From: Aradus depressus
Lineage: Eukaryota > Arthropoda > Insecta > Hemiptera > Aradidae
DNA: 64,000 bases
Direction: 5' to 3'
Assembly: GCA_963662175.1 (NCBI GenBank)
Contig: OY759225.1
Location: 17,657,601 to 17,721,600, forward strand
Each line of letters starts with the position of its first letter. Within the stretch, counting starts at the first letter, position 1. Below are positions 1-10,026 of this stretch, in pieces. Under the pieces are notes generated by a model. It saw only the letters and a program-made list of their open reading frames with translations, was not told the origin of the DNA and made no database searches. The position numbers and the translations under genes were made by a program.

Positions 1-73
1 AGAGTAAAGAAGATGAAGAAATTAGTTTGTAGGATTTTTCTTGTAAGTAATTTAATTTTTTATTTCATATTGA

Positions 74-393
74 GGTTAGATTTATGCCCGGGCTTTAACT
101 ACAAGGTCATATCGCCTACTACCAGAGCGCTCTTTCCTCACTCTGTCCGACTCTACTGTGGGAGTCCTAAATTTTGCCTACCCTAAATTTTTATTCACCT
201 AGAGAAGGGGTCTTTAACGAGTGTCTGACATCGTACAGGCTCAGGACCATCGCTTAACGTCCCATCCGAAGAACGGAGTGCTTAATTTTATTTTACCTCC
301 CAGATAAAATAAACTAAGGGCCTCGGTCGGGTTTCGAAGGGGTTCTTGAGCTCAGAAGACAAGCACGGATACCACTGAGCTACCGGCGCCTTC
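74..393 (-). mobile_element. SINE-A, full-length copy with target-site duplication
   Basis: tRNA-derived SINE read on the minus strand. The head is at the right (reverse complement of GGCGCCGGTAGCTCAGTGG, a good A box, then a decayed B box near GGTTCGAA). The conserved centre (CCTTCGGATGGGACGTTAAG) is in the middle and the GCCCGGGCAT end is at the left. The 13-base TATTTCATATTGA occurs on both sides (61-73 and 394-406), so this is a true insertion with its target duplication. Confidence 0.93.
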
Positions 394-406
394 TATTTCA
401 TATTGA

Positions 407-1254
407 TTTTTTGATTTTATTTATAATGTAGTTTTGTCGAACGAAAATTGGGCATTACAGTAGGTTTAGGTAAATAAACTCAATATTTGTTCTCTAATTC
501 TATGCTATTCATTTTCCCTGTGAACCCAGTAAGATAATTTATACCTTTGGATTAGATTAAACAATTTTAAAAAGAAACAAGATGTCGTCTCATTATTATA
601 TTTAGAAATCTAATTGAAATAGGTAATTATTAATTGAAACATTTTAAAATACGTGCAAAATTGCACAGGAAATATGGTAATTTTATTATTTAATTATATT
701 TAATATATATTGTTTGTTTATTTATCATTATTTTTGTTTTAATTTATTATTAATTTTATTATTTAAATACATTTATATTTTTATTTTATTTAAAACATTT
801 TTTTAATTATCATAATAGCATTAACCCTCAATTAATTAATACAATTAAAATTATAGAGAAAACTGAAAGATCTATTTCAAGTGAACCGTTTTTTCGAACG
901 GTTTGCGAAACCTAACCATTCAAATATGTCGTTTTGAACTAATTTTTTTTTTTTACTTAAAACATGATTTATACAAAAATCGGTTAGTCCAATCGAAAAA
1001 TTGGTTCTTACCAAAAATGTTCCTTATTAAATTTCTAAACGCCTATTTGTGCTTTGAGATGGGACCAATATTAACAAAGTTATACCGCCCCCAAATATAA
1101 CACATTTTCATTGAAACTTTTAAAAAAATTAAGAAAAAAAAATATATATATATGTAGTGTGGCCATAACTGGACTTTCTTATACAAACCACTTTTTCACA
1201 GATCACCGTCCCTCCCCTCAAAAACATTTCATAATATTGGCATTACAAAACATG
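407..1254. other. AT-rich stretch without a gene
   Basis: No convincing coding sequence. Around 850-1090 there is a decayed dispersed repeat (the GTCGTTTTGAA and AAAGTTATA..GC phrases) that recurs near 4870-4990, 7060-7160 and 12800-12990. Confidence 0.6.
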
Positions 1255-1354
1255 AAATTCCGTTTAAAACTTCTCATTGAATTTCCGATCGATGACATAA
1301 CTTCCCCTATACTTTTTATACCTGGGAAAGTAGAAAAAAAAAAAAAAAAAAAAA
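1255..1354 (+). repeat. Repeat family B, end fragment plus poly(A)
   Basis: Carries the family B end phrase (AACTTCCCCTATACTT then CCTGGGAAAGTA) and is followed by an A run of about 22 bases (1333-1354). The rest of the element is missing. Confidence 0.6.
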
Positions 1355-1621
1355 ATTGTACACTTTCCTTATTAGGCAAGAAACAGGCAAAAAAATAATT
1401 GGAGAAGAAAAGGCAATAGGAATACCTAGTTAGGCGAGGAAGAGGAAGAAAGTTTGGAGTAGCCTTGAGGAATTCTCCGTGAGAAAAAGTAGAGAAGAGA
1501 TACATTGCGAATATATCTAGTATATTGGGCAGTGGGGGCGAGGAATGGATCTGGGCTGTTTGGGCCAAGTGCGCATACGCATCCAGACTTATATCAATGG
1601 TATTTATCAAAAAACGAGCTA

Positions 1622-1929
1622 AGGAAATAATACCGGGGTCGCTACGGAGTTTGGAGAGATGTCACAGACATTAAGACTGGCGAGGCTTCGATGGGCAGGC
1701 CATGTGCAAAGGATGCAGGAATCCGAAACCCCACGAAGACTGGTGGTAGTGATCTCGGAGGGAAACAGAGGATGAGGAAGACCCAGGAAGAGATGAGTGG
1801 ACGCAGTCGATGGGGACGCAAGGAACCTTCGGATGCAAAACTGGAGAACGCTGGCGCTGGAAAGGAATCTTTGGGGGAAGTCTCTGGAGGAGGTCAAGGC
1901 TCGAAGCGCCCAGGATGATGATGATGATG
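1622..1929 (+). pseudogene. RTE-like LINE, 5'-truncated ORF C-terminus
   Basis: From about 1670 the plus strand reads LRLARLRWAGHVQRMQ, then RPRKR, a stop, VDAVDGDARN and a W-rich tail ending in aspartates. This matches the usual C-terminus of endonuclease/reverse-transcriptase LINE proteins of the RTE type (RLRWAGHVxRM ... GRPRxRW). Two in-frame TGA codons, in GRG/GRP and KRW contexts, break it. It ends in a GATGAT microsatellite, as RTE tails often do. AAAACGAGCTA flanks it on both sides (1611-1621 and 1930-1940), so it is a short, 5'-truncated, dead insertion. Confidence 0.82.
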
Positions 1930-1952
1930 AAAACGAGCTAGGGAGATATTTA

Positions 1953-2289
1953 AGTTAGGTTAGGTTTTATGACTCATGCCCGGGCTTCAACTGCTCATAT
2001 CGCCTACTACCAGAGCGCTCTTTCGTCACTCTGGTGGACATAAGCCCGAGTCTACTATAGAAGTCCTAAATCTTGTCTATCCTAAATTTTTATTCACCTA
2101 GTGCCGGGGTCTTTAACGAGTACCTGACATTGTACAATGTACAAGCTCGGGACCATAGCTTAACGTCCCATCCGAAGGACGGCGTGCTTGTTTATTTTAC
2201 CTCCCAGATAAAATAAACTAAGGACCTCGGTCGGGTTTCGAACCCACGATCTTGAGCACAGAAGACAAGCACGCTTACCACTGGCCCTC
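1953..2289 (-). mobile_element. SINE-A copy, head partly deleted
   Basis: (CCTAA)-tailed subfamily, with GTTAGGTTAGG at the left. The first ~15 bases of the tRNA head, including the A box start, are missing at 2282 (CCACTGGCCC). Confidence 0.92.
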
Positions 2290-2500
2290 ATTTAATAACA
2301 ATAATTGTTTTTTGTCCGGTCCAGCGGATGACGGTGTCTCCCCCACGCCGCTTCGGCATGCTCCTTGGCCTCCGTCACATCCCAGATGTCTGGAGGTCTG
2401 CACTTCTGTACCAATTGAAGAATAGCACTCTACACCAATAAGGATGCCTCTCGTTATCGTGTTAAACAGATCTCCAGAGGATGTCATGCCTATTCTTCAC
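2290..2500. other. GC-richer patch, unrecognised
   Basis: Less AT-rich than its surroundings. A 70-codon minus-strand frame (2487-2275) is open but resembles no family I know and runs into the SINE. It may be a transposon fragment or old coding DNA. Confidence 0.3.
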
Positions 2501-2621
2501 CGTCATTCCTGTTCAAATGAAAAAATGGCCATCTTCCACTCGCACAATAAATGGTTAAATTGTTCATCCACACGCGATTTTCTTGTTCTCATTTAAACAA
2601 ATTATTTATATTAGTGTCAGT

Positions 2622-3400
2622 TAGTTATTGTGACTCATGCCCGGGCTTTAAATTCGAGGTCATATCGCTTATTACCAGAAAGCTCTTTTGTCGCTCTGGT
2701 GAGCCCGACTCAGTGGCGGATCCAGAAAACCTCTCAGGGGTGGCGTTTTTTTTTTTTTTTTCTAAGTTATGAAACTTATGATTAAGGTGAATTAAATAAG
2801 AATTAGCGGATGATTATTACAAAAACAATAACGGCAGAAACGTTGATAAGTTATTTTTATTCGTGGTTATATTTACATTCGTCATAATTATGGTTATAAT
2901 TTCGTTATTTTTTATATATTTTATAATTTATATAATTATATAATGAAATTTAAGCTATGACTTTTCAACGATGCAAATCAAGTCAAAAATTTCGGCGGAT
3001 CCACCTCTTTATCCTGACGCAAATGCAAAAGGGTAAGACCCCAAAAGACTCGTCCACCCACAACTTTATCTTTCGTAAAAATCCGACAGATGTCATCCGT
3101 TATGGCGCCAAAACTTAATTTTATTTAAATATCAATTTTTTTATAAGATAAAAAGAAACATTAAATTTTTATTTATTCATCTGTAATTTGACAAGAAATG
3201 ATATCTTAAAATAAAAAATAAAAAAATCGCTCCATCGCCCCACGGCCCCCTCCCCTTAGATCCGCCACTGGCCCGACTCCACTGTGTTCCCAAATGTTAG
3301 GACCTCTAGTTCTATTCACGTAGGGTAGGGGTTTTTGACGAATAGCTGACATCGGGCTTGGGACCATCGCTTAACGTCCCATCCGAACGACAGAGTGCTC
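2622..3400 (-). mobile_element. SINE-A, old subfamily, split by a hAT insertion
   Basis: Left part 2622-2710 is the tail side, beginning AGTTAGTTATTGTGACTCATG. The right part resumes at 3271 and runs to about 3400, where it stops in the central domain; the tRNA head is absent. The break is the 560-bp element at 2711-3270. Confidence 0.88.
2711..3270. mobile_element. Non-autonomous hAT element
   Basis: Terminal inverted repeats CAGTGGCGGATC at both ends. The host SINE sequence GCCCGACT is duplicated exactly on each side (2703-2710 and 3271-3278). An 8-bp duplication with CAGTGGCG-type ends is the hAT signature. The interior is AT-rich with no transposase. Confidence 0.93.
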
Positions 3401-3513
3401 AAGGTAGGGAAACGTGACTTTTCCCGTATAAATATTTTATTATATGTGTTTCTTTGTCTTTTTTCCCGAGAGGCCAACAAATAAAAAATAATTAAATATT
3501 ACATTTGCAATTT

Positions 3514-4222
3514 CACTTTTTATTTTTCCAGCTTTACGAAGTAGAGGGGAAGTTTTATAATCATATGAAATTTTATGTTAACTTTTCACTCAGCCTTCAA
3601 GATCAATTGGCAGTTTGCGCTAATATTCAACAGTTGACTTACATAGGGGCTCCTAAATCCTCATACTAAATTTTGTGTAGATAAATTCATTATAACGGCA
3701 GTTAGTAGGGTTTCTGAATTGATCCCCCACCCCCGAATTTGACAGGATATATCCTCATTGGGTTTTGACTCGAAATATGAAATTCTATGTCGATACATTC
3801 ATTACATCGGCAGTTATCGAGGTTTTCGTGTTGAGCCCCCTCTGATCCCGCCCTTCCCTTTTGCCGATTCTGCTGAAAATTATTACGTGTCGTCCTTATG
3901 GGATTTTCAATTCACATATGATATTTTATGTTGATATATTTATTACAACAGCAGTTATTAAAGTTTTTGAGTTAAACCTACACCCTAATCCTCCTGTTCC
4001 CGTCGGTAGATTTAGCTGAAAAACGATAGGTGTCATCATAAGAGGGTTGTAGGTTCGCTTATAAAATTTTGTGTCGATACATTTATTCTATCGGGAGTTA
4101 TCATGTTCACAGACAGACAGATTTTGTTTTTTTTCATATTTGGAATCTAGAGGTTGGAAAACATAAAATTTCTTGGAAAATCCGCATTGAAGCATTGACC
4201 GTTTACATAATGGAGAAGTAAA
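3514..4222. repeat. Repeat family B, long rearranged copy
   Basis: Contains the family B phrases in order: CAGTTTGCGCTAATATTCAA, CATACTAAATTTTGTG, TTATAACGGCAGTTA, a C-rich block, GTCGATACATT, GACAGACAGA and CATATTTGGAATCTAGA. The left end begins with the opposite terminus (CCAGCTTTACGAAGTAGAGGGGAAGTT split by one change), so two copies are probably joined head to tail. Confidence 0.7.
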
Positions 4223-4304
4223 ATTTTCACACTGATCATTGACCCCTTATAAACTTCTCAACCAATGGTTCAAACATCGCGAATATCAGCATTGAAATAA
4301 AAAT

Positions 4305-4603
4305 GATCCTGTTACTATGGGGACAAGGTCAGAGGAGATGGGTTGAAACCCGTTTGTTGCCAGGGCCAAAACTGGTATAGTCTTTGTTACCAACCCGAAT
4401 CCTTCGGTAGCATTCCAGAGAGGGCGGGAATCCCAGTTAGCGTAGCCAGGATGTACTCAAGAGCGATGTCCGAGGTGATTGTATACGTCAACGGGAGAAC
4501 GTTATACTTCCGAATGTTGGCTGCTAGACAACTGAATACACAAAGTTACCAAATAGAAGACAGAGTCGACACTGACTGGTTACTACGATTCCCTATCACC
4601 TAG
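4305..4603 (+). other. Unrecognised open frame
   Basis: About 99 codons between stops, including phrases such as PESFGSIPERAG and SEVIVYVNGRTL. I see no domain and no good initiator. It is followed directly by a 27-bp minisatellite. It could be a fragment of a transposon protein or chance. Confidence 0.2.
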
Positions 4604-4735
4604 TGGTGTCTACTATGCCCTATCCACCTACTGGTGTCTACTATTCCCTATCACCTAGTGGTGTCTACTATTCCCTATCACCTAGTGGTGTCTACTATTC
4701 CCTATCACCTACTGGTATCTACTATTCCCTATCAC
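4589..4735. repeat. 27-bp minisatellite, about 5.5 units
   Basis: Tandem unit of the type CCTATCACCTAGTGGTGTCT plus 7 bases, with units differing at one to three positions. Confidence 0.9.
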
Positions 4736-5020
4736 CAACACAAAATACAAAATAAAAATTTTTTACCGCAAGAAGAAATTTGCTTTGCCACAAGAACTTA
4801 TTTTCTTGCCACAATAATATTATTTTGCCGCAAGAGTATATTTTCCTTTGTGTAGAAAATACTTAAATTCATATTTTAATTAAATACGATTTTTTGCAGG
4901 TCGCTGCAAAACGTTTTTTTATAAAATTTTCAATCGCTAATAAGTCCTCAGATTTGAGATAGGATCAATAGGACAAAAGTTATAGCGGCCCGAAAATGTA
5001 AACTAAATGTCTATAAGGAA

Positions 5021-5362
5021 TAGGTTAGGTTTTATGACTCATGCCCGGGCTTTAATTACGAGGTCATATCGCCTACTACCAGAGCGCTCTTTCGTTACTC
5101 TGGTGAACATGAGCCCGACTCTACTGTGGGAGTCCTAAATTTTGCCTACCCTAAATTTTTATTCACCTAGGGTAGGGGTCTTTAACGAGTATCTGACATC
5201 GAACAGGCTCGGGACCATCGCTTAATGTCCCATCCGAAGGACGGCGTGCTTAAGTTTATTTTACCTCCCAGATAAAATAAACTAAGGGCCTCGGTCGGGT
5301 TTCGAACCCACGTTCTTGAGCTCAGAAGACAAGCACGCATACCACTGAGCTACCGGCGCCCT
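5021..5362 (-). mobile_element. SINE-A, full-length
   Basis: GGTTAGGTTT at the left and an intact head with A and B boxes at the right. The flanks ATAAGGAATA and ATAAAGAATA look like a mutated duplication. Confidence 0.93.
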
Positions 5363-5448
5363 CTCAATAAAGAATATATATTATAGTAATGTTTAAATCT
5401 TAACTCATAGCAAAGAACTTTAAAATACGGTTTTATTATTTTATTTCG

Positions 5449-5675
5449 AGGGCGCCGGTAGCTCAGTGGTATGCGTGCTTGTCTTCTGAGCTCAACATTG
5501 TGGGTTCGAATCCCGACCGAGGCCCTTACTTTATTTTATCTGGGAGGTAAAATAAACCTAAGCACGCCGTCCTTCGGATGGGAAGTTAAGTGATGGTTCC
5601 GAGCCTGTATGATGTTAGGTACTCGTTAAAGACCCCTGGCCTAGGGAATAAAAATTTAGGTTAGACAAAAATTTA
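5449..5675 (+). mobile_element. SINE-A, 3'-truncated
   Basis: Opposite orientation to its neighbour 86 bp to the left, so the two heads face each other. The tRNA head and centre are intact. The copy stops after AAAATTTAGGTT. Confidence 0.93.
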
Positions 5676-6114
5676 GGTTTTACTATTAAGTCTTAGGCAG
5701 TCATTTTCGCATTGAATAATCTCAGTTTTTGATATACGTCAATTTAAATTTCTCAATATTCTTAAAAAAACAAACGTAAACTATAACCTTGATGAATATT
5801 TTCAACTCTTCATTACTGCCAATCGAATCAATGTATTGCCATAGACAATGGGTACAATCATTTGGTAATAAGAAAATATGTAAAAAAAAATTGAATAATT
5901 GACGTCAAAAAATAAAAATAAATGAACAAACAATTGAAGATTCTTTAATGCATTGTGAATGAATATGGAAATATCTTCATTGAACTCTTATCAATTTCTT
6001 AATGAATGGAACTCAAACGATTCCAGAATGTTTATTAAAATATTATACAAGCTGTGAAAAAAAAAGCCGGAAAATCTAATAACCTAATTTTACTCAATTT
6101 TTACTTTTTTATAC
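5676..6114. other. AT-rich, nothing recognised
   Basis: No frame, RNA or repeat that I could support. Confidence 0.6.
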
Positions 6115-6370
6115 CCATAGTAAAGGAAATATTGTAATCGTGATCTACGGATTTTCACGTTTCAAGGTCCCCTGAATACGTTTTGACCATTTTCGCGATA
6201 GAAAAGTTATGAACATTCTACCGCAAAAACTATTGTAGCTATAAACTTGAAATTTGGAATGAAGAAGTCACATATGCTAACTTGGTTCCTGATTAGTTTT
6301 TGGCCGAAATCGGACGAAAATTTAGACCAATTTACTTCGGGGCATAAGTACATTTTACAAAATAACGCTA
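6115..6370 (+). repeat. Repeat family H copy
   Basis: The phrase TATTGTAATCGTG, then GGTCCCCTGAATACGTTTTG and ACCATTTTCGCGA, recurs at 46850-46990, with a shorter echo at 54145. Confidence 0.7.
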
Positions 6371-6416
6371 ATATTTATGACCTAATCAAAAATTTTAACA
6401 AGTAAAACAAAAATTT

Positions 6417-6763
6417 AGGTTAGGTTAGGTTTTATGACTCATGCCCGGGCTTTAACTACGAGGTCATATCGCCTACTACCAGAGCGCTCTATCGTCACTC
6501 TGATGGACATGAGCCCGACTCTACTGTGGGAGTCCTAAATTTTGCCTACCCTAAATTTTTATTCATCTAGGGTAGGGGTCTTTAACGAGTACCTGACATC
6601 GTACAGGCTCGGGACCATCGCTTAACGTCCCATCCGAAGGACGGCGTGCTTAAGTTTATTTTACCTCCCAGATAAAATAAAGTAAGGGCCTCGGTCGGGC
6701 TACGAACCCACAACCTTGAGCTCAGAAGTCAAGCACGCATACCACTGAGCTACCGGCGCCCTC
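6417..6763 (-). mobile_element. SINE-A, parent copy A of the duplication
   Basis: Full length, with a three-unit GGTTA tail at the left. AACAAAAAT flanks both sides. The right third carries the variants GGGCTACGAACCC and AGAAGTCAAG, which reappear in the chimeric copy at 7207-7533. Confidence 0.94.
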
Positions 6764-6790
6764 AACAAAAATATATATTTTGAATGAAAT

Positions 6791-6981
6791 GCGGGGGCCA
6801 TGGTGGCCGTGCGGGCTAGAGCGTAGGGCTTTGGTCGCATGGTCTCACCATGGTTTGCGGGTTCGAATCCCGTCCGGGAGTGAGTTTTATTTCGTAGATA
6901 GAACTCCCTCCCGGGGCCATGGATGTCTTAAATAATTATATATAACACATTGACATGGCTAATATGCACCGTACATAAAGC

Positions 6982-7042
<61 letters not shown>
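6791..7042 (+). mobile_element. SINE-B, poly(A)-tailed tRNA-derived SINE
   Basis: A different SINE from SINE-A. The tRNA-like head has GGCCGTGCGGGCTAGAGCG as A-box region and GGTTCGAATCC (6860-6870) as B box. A short body follows, with GGGAGTGAGTTTTATTTCG and its partner AACTCCCTCCCGG, then 60 consecutive A residues (6983-7042). The long spacing between boxes suggests a long-variable-arm (Leu/Ser-type) tRNA ancestor; that is inference. Confidence 0.88.
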
Positions 7043-7046
<4 letters not shown>

Positions 7047-7206
7047 GCAGATAGCCTGGTTTTGCCAAAAACCGTCTTGAAATATTGTTTTGGAACACAT
7101 ATTTTTAGATTTCCTTGATTTACTCGAAAATATGAGATATGATTAATACAACCAAAGATATAACATCTCAAATAATGAAAAATTAATGCCCGTAGAGAAT
7201 ATTTCA

Positions 7207-7533
7207 AGGTTAGGGTTTATGACTCATGCCAGGGCTTTAACTAGGTCATATCGCCTACTGCCAGAATGCTCTTTCGTCACTCTGGTGGACATGAGCCCGA
7301 CTCTACTGTGGGAGTCCTAAATTTTGCCTCCTAAATTTTTATTCACCTAGTGCAGGGAGTACCTAACATCGTACAGGCTCGAGACCATCGCTTAACGTCC
7401 CATCCGAAGGACGGCGTGCTTAAGTTTATTTTACCTCCCAGATAAAATAAAGTAAGGGCCTCGGTCGGGCTACGAACCCACAACCTTGAGCTCAGAAGTC
7501 AAGCACGCATACCACTGAGCTACCGGCGCCCTC
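7207..7533 (-). mobile_element. Chimeric SINE-A at the duplication joint
   Basis: The left half has the variants of the copy at 7976-8299 (TGCCAGGGC, ACTAGGTCATA, GTGCAGGGAGTACC). The right half has those of the copy at 6417-6763 (AGTAAGGGCC, GGGCTACGAACCC). The switch lies between 7383 and 7434, in the best-conserved SINE block. Confidence 0.92.
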
Positions 7534-7560
7534 AACAAAAATATATATTTTGAATGAAAT

Positions 7561-7751
7561 GCGGGGGCCATGGTGGCCGTGCGGGCTAGAGCGTAGGGCT
7601 TTGGTCGCATGGTCTCACCATGGTTTGCGGGTTCGAATCCCGTCCGGGAGTGAGTTTTATTTCGTAGATAGAACTCCCTCCCGGGGCCATGGATGTCTTA
7701 AATAATTATATATAACACATTGACATGGCTAATATGCACCGTACATAAAGC

Positions 7752-7810
<59 letters not shown>
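7561..7810 (+). mobile_element. SINE-B, duplicate copy
   Basis: Base-for-base repeat of the copy at 6791, with B box at 7630-7640 and an A run of 58 (7753-7810). It arose by the tandem duplication, not by a second insertion. Confidence 0.9.
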
Positions 7811-7814
<4 letters not shown>

Positions 7815-7975
7815 GCAGATAGCCTGGTTTTGCCAAAAACCGTCTTGAAATATTGTTTTGGAACACATATTTTTAGATTTCCTTGATTTACTCGAAAATA
7901 TGAGATATGATTAATACAACCAAAGATATAACATCTCAAATAATGAAAAATTAATGCCCGTAGAGAATATTTCAA

Positions 7976-8299
7976 GGTTAGGGTTTATGACTCATGCCAG
8001 GGCTTTAACTAGGTCATATCGCCTACTGCCAGAATGCTCTTTCGTCACTCTGGTGGACATGAGCCCGACTCTACTGTGGGAGTCCTAAATTTTGCCTCCT
8101 AAATTTTTATTCACCTAGTGCAGGGAGTACCTAACATCGTACAGGCTCGAGACCATCGCTTAACGTCCCATCCGAAGGACGGCGTGCTTAAGTTTATTTT
8201 ACATCCCAGATAAAATAAACTAAGGGCCTCGGTCAGATTTCGAACACACGACCTTGAGATCTGAAAGCAAGCACTCATACCACTGAGCTACCGGCGCCC
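7976..8299 (-). mobile_element. SINE-A, parent copy B of the duplication
   Basis: Right half has its own variants (ACATCCCAG, CAGATTTCGAACACACG, GATCTGAAAGC), absent from the other two copies, so it marks the distal end of the exchange. Confidence 0.93.
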
Positions 8300-8379
8300 T
8301 TAAAAAATATTTTTTATTATTGGTTAGTTGATGAAAAATTATAAAAAATAAGAAATATATATACACCTACATTTGATGA

Positions 8380-8500
8380 GTAACTGTCGTTATAATGAAT
8401 GTAACGACACAACATTTAATATGAGCATTCAGAAGCCCATATATGGGCGTCTGATTTTGAAGAGAGAGCAAAAACTATATTAATTTGTTCTGGGGAAGTA
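8380..8500. repeat. Repeat family B, terminal fragment
   Basis: Ends in GTTCTGGGGAAGTA, the right terminus of the family, followed by CAGTGCCGGTGATTCAC, a phrase that also follows other family B ends (36897). Confidence 0.65.
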
Positions 8501-8876
8501 CAGTGCCGGTGATTCACATAAAAAACCCAAAAAACCACATACAAAAATTTATTAATTAGGTATGATTTTCACTGAATACGATTTACAGTATTCCGATAGT
8601 TTGATAACCTTGACCTTACAGATCAGAGAGGCTGCTGTCTCGTACTATTCTCCATGGAATTAAATATCTAATCTTTGTTTGATATTTTTATTAATAATTA
8701 TTTTTAGAATAAATGGAAATCAGTTCTGGACTATTGTAGAGCTTGTCTGATTGTGTCCTTGGCATGAATGAAAGGAAGATCATTCACAACTGTATATTGG
8801 AGAATGTTTCATTCAATATTAGTATTTCATTACTACTACACTACTCTGAGATTGCGCACACTTTCAAATAATCTTC

Positions 8877-9240
8877 AGGCAAGGTGCGGATACAATGGGG
8901 AGGGCAATGGGTGCAATTGCACCCTCTGAGCATCGACTGAACTTCTTACTGTTTTCAAGAATCGTTATAAACTTATGTATAATTAAACCGATTACACGCG
9001 CAAAGGAGAAATATGCCGAAAATTACTATACTGCACCGGAGCGATGGCCACAAAACTTAAATAACAGTGAGATTTGTATACTATACCAAATACTTGTCTA
9101 CCAAAGTATATACACGTATGTCTTAAATTGCTGTACCTGTATAAGAAATAAAGAAAATATACCATTACTATAAATTAATTTTATAAGATAGACAAACAGA
9201 GCGTTATTCAAATGCAAGTAGAATATGACGGACATTCATC
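8877..9240 (+). repeat. Repeat family G copy
   Basis: Matches 42145-42535 in reverse complement. Shared phrases are GGGCAATGGGTGCAAT, CCGGAGCGATGG, AACAGAGCGTTATTCAAATG and AAGTAGAATATGA. The CAGGC..GCGG..TA start suggests a hAT-like end. There is no transposase. Confidence 0.7.
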
Positions 9241-9413
9241 AAATTTTTTCGCAATTTTTGGTTTAATAACAAATCACAAAAACAGAACGAATCTCCTGGG
9301 AGATAGATAACTCTCATAAAAATCCCCCCCCTCTGTGCGAAAACTTATGCCTGTTCACAGGCTTTATAATAGGAGGGCGGTTCTCACAGCCTTAGCTAAA
9401 ATGCTATTATGGG

Positions 9414-10026
9414 CAGGGGCGTAGCCAGTGGGCGGGGGGGGGGGGGGGGGAGGAGGGGGGTGCTAGAGAAAAAAAGCAAAGGTAAAAATTAAATAAACTA
9501 AAATAATTGTTTTTATTAAAAATGGATGGCTTGCAAGTTACCAATAGGATCTTCAAATTTCCCGTGCAAATCAGCAATCAGCTGTTACATAAATGTACAT
9601 GTACAAAACAAGTCATATTACATTTATTTAAATATACATGAATATCGATCATTTCAGTCCCTCGCTCAAAATCGTCATTTATGTTATACTTTATACTCTT
9701 AAAAATGCAAAGCGCAGCAGCAGCAAACGCACGCTATTGGAAGTGAGTCATTTAATTCTAAAATCACAGAAACCACAGCGTGCATTTGCTGCTGCTACGC
9801 TTTGCATTTTTGCTGCTCATGTAAAGTCAGCTTAAGTATTACAGTCAGTGGTTACCTCAGGGGGAGCTTCTAGAGGTCCGAGTCTCCCAAATTAATAACA
9901 AAAAGTCTGCAACGCTAACCGCGGAAACTGCGGGCTGTGTCCCCTGGAGTCTATACCCCCCATCCTCATAGCCTAACTTTGCCCCCCCCCCCCCCCCCCC
10001 CGTTCAAAATCCTGGCTACGCCCCTG
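9414..10026. mobile_element. hAT-like non-autonomous element
   Basis: Exact 15-base terminal inverted repeats CAGGGGCGTAGCCAG. Next to them are a G run (9435-9450) and, at the other end, a C run (9982-10001), which are themselves complementary. The flanking octamers match at only 5 of 8 bases, so the duplication has decayed. Inside is a hairpin-forming pair around GCAGCAGCAGCAAA and TTTGCTGCTGCTAC. Confidence 0.8.

Larger units (their letters stand above)
6665..8202. repeat. 770-bp tandem segmental duplication
   Basis: 6665-7434 and 7435-8202 are near-identical; the period is 770 then 768 because the A run is 60 versus 58. Each unit holds the head part of a SINE-A, a SINE-B, about 160 bp of spacer and the tail part of the next SINE-A. 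Both boundaries fall inside SINE-A. Confidence 0.93.

Noticed and set aside
1218..1610. 130-codon minus-strand frame
   Set aside because: It crosses a family B fragment and an A run (read as phenylalanines); composition is explained by repeats.
5455..5525. tRNA gene in the SINE head (also at 24965, 37280 and 39800)
   Set aside because: A and B boxes are tRNA-like, but each is fused to the same SINE body, the acceptor stem does not close, and there are many copies. They are SINE promoters.
6959..7207. Minus-strand frame with a long phenylalanine run (and its twin at 7706-7975)
   Set aside because: It is the SINE-B poly(A) tail read backwards, inside a repeat; not a protein.
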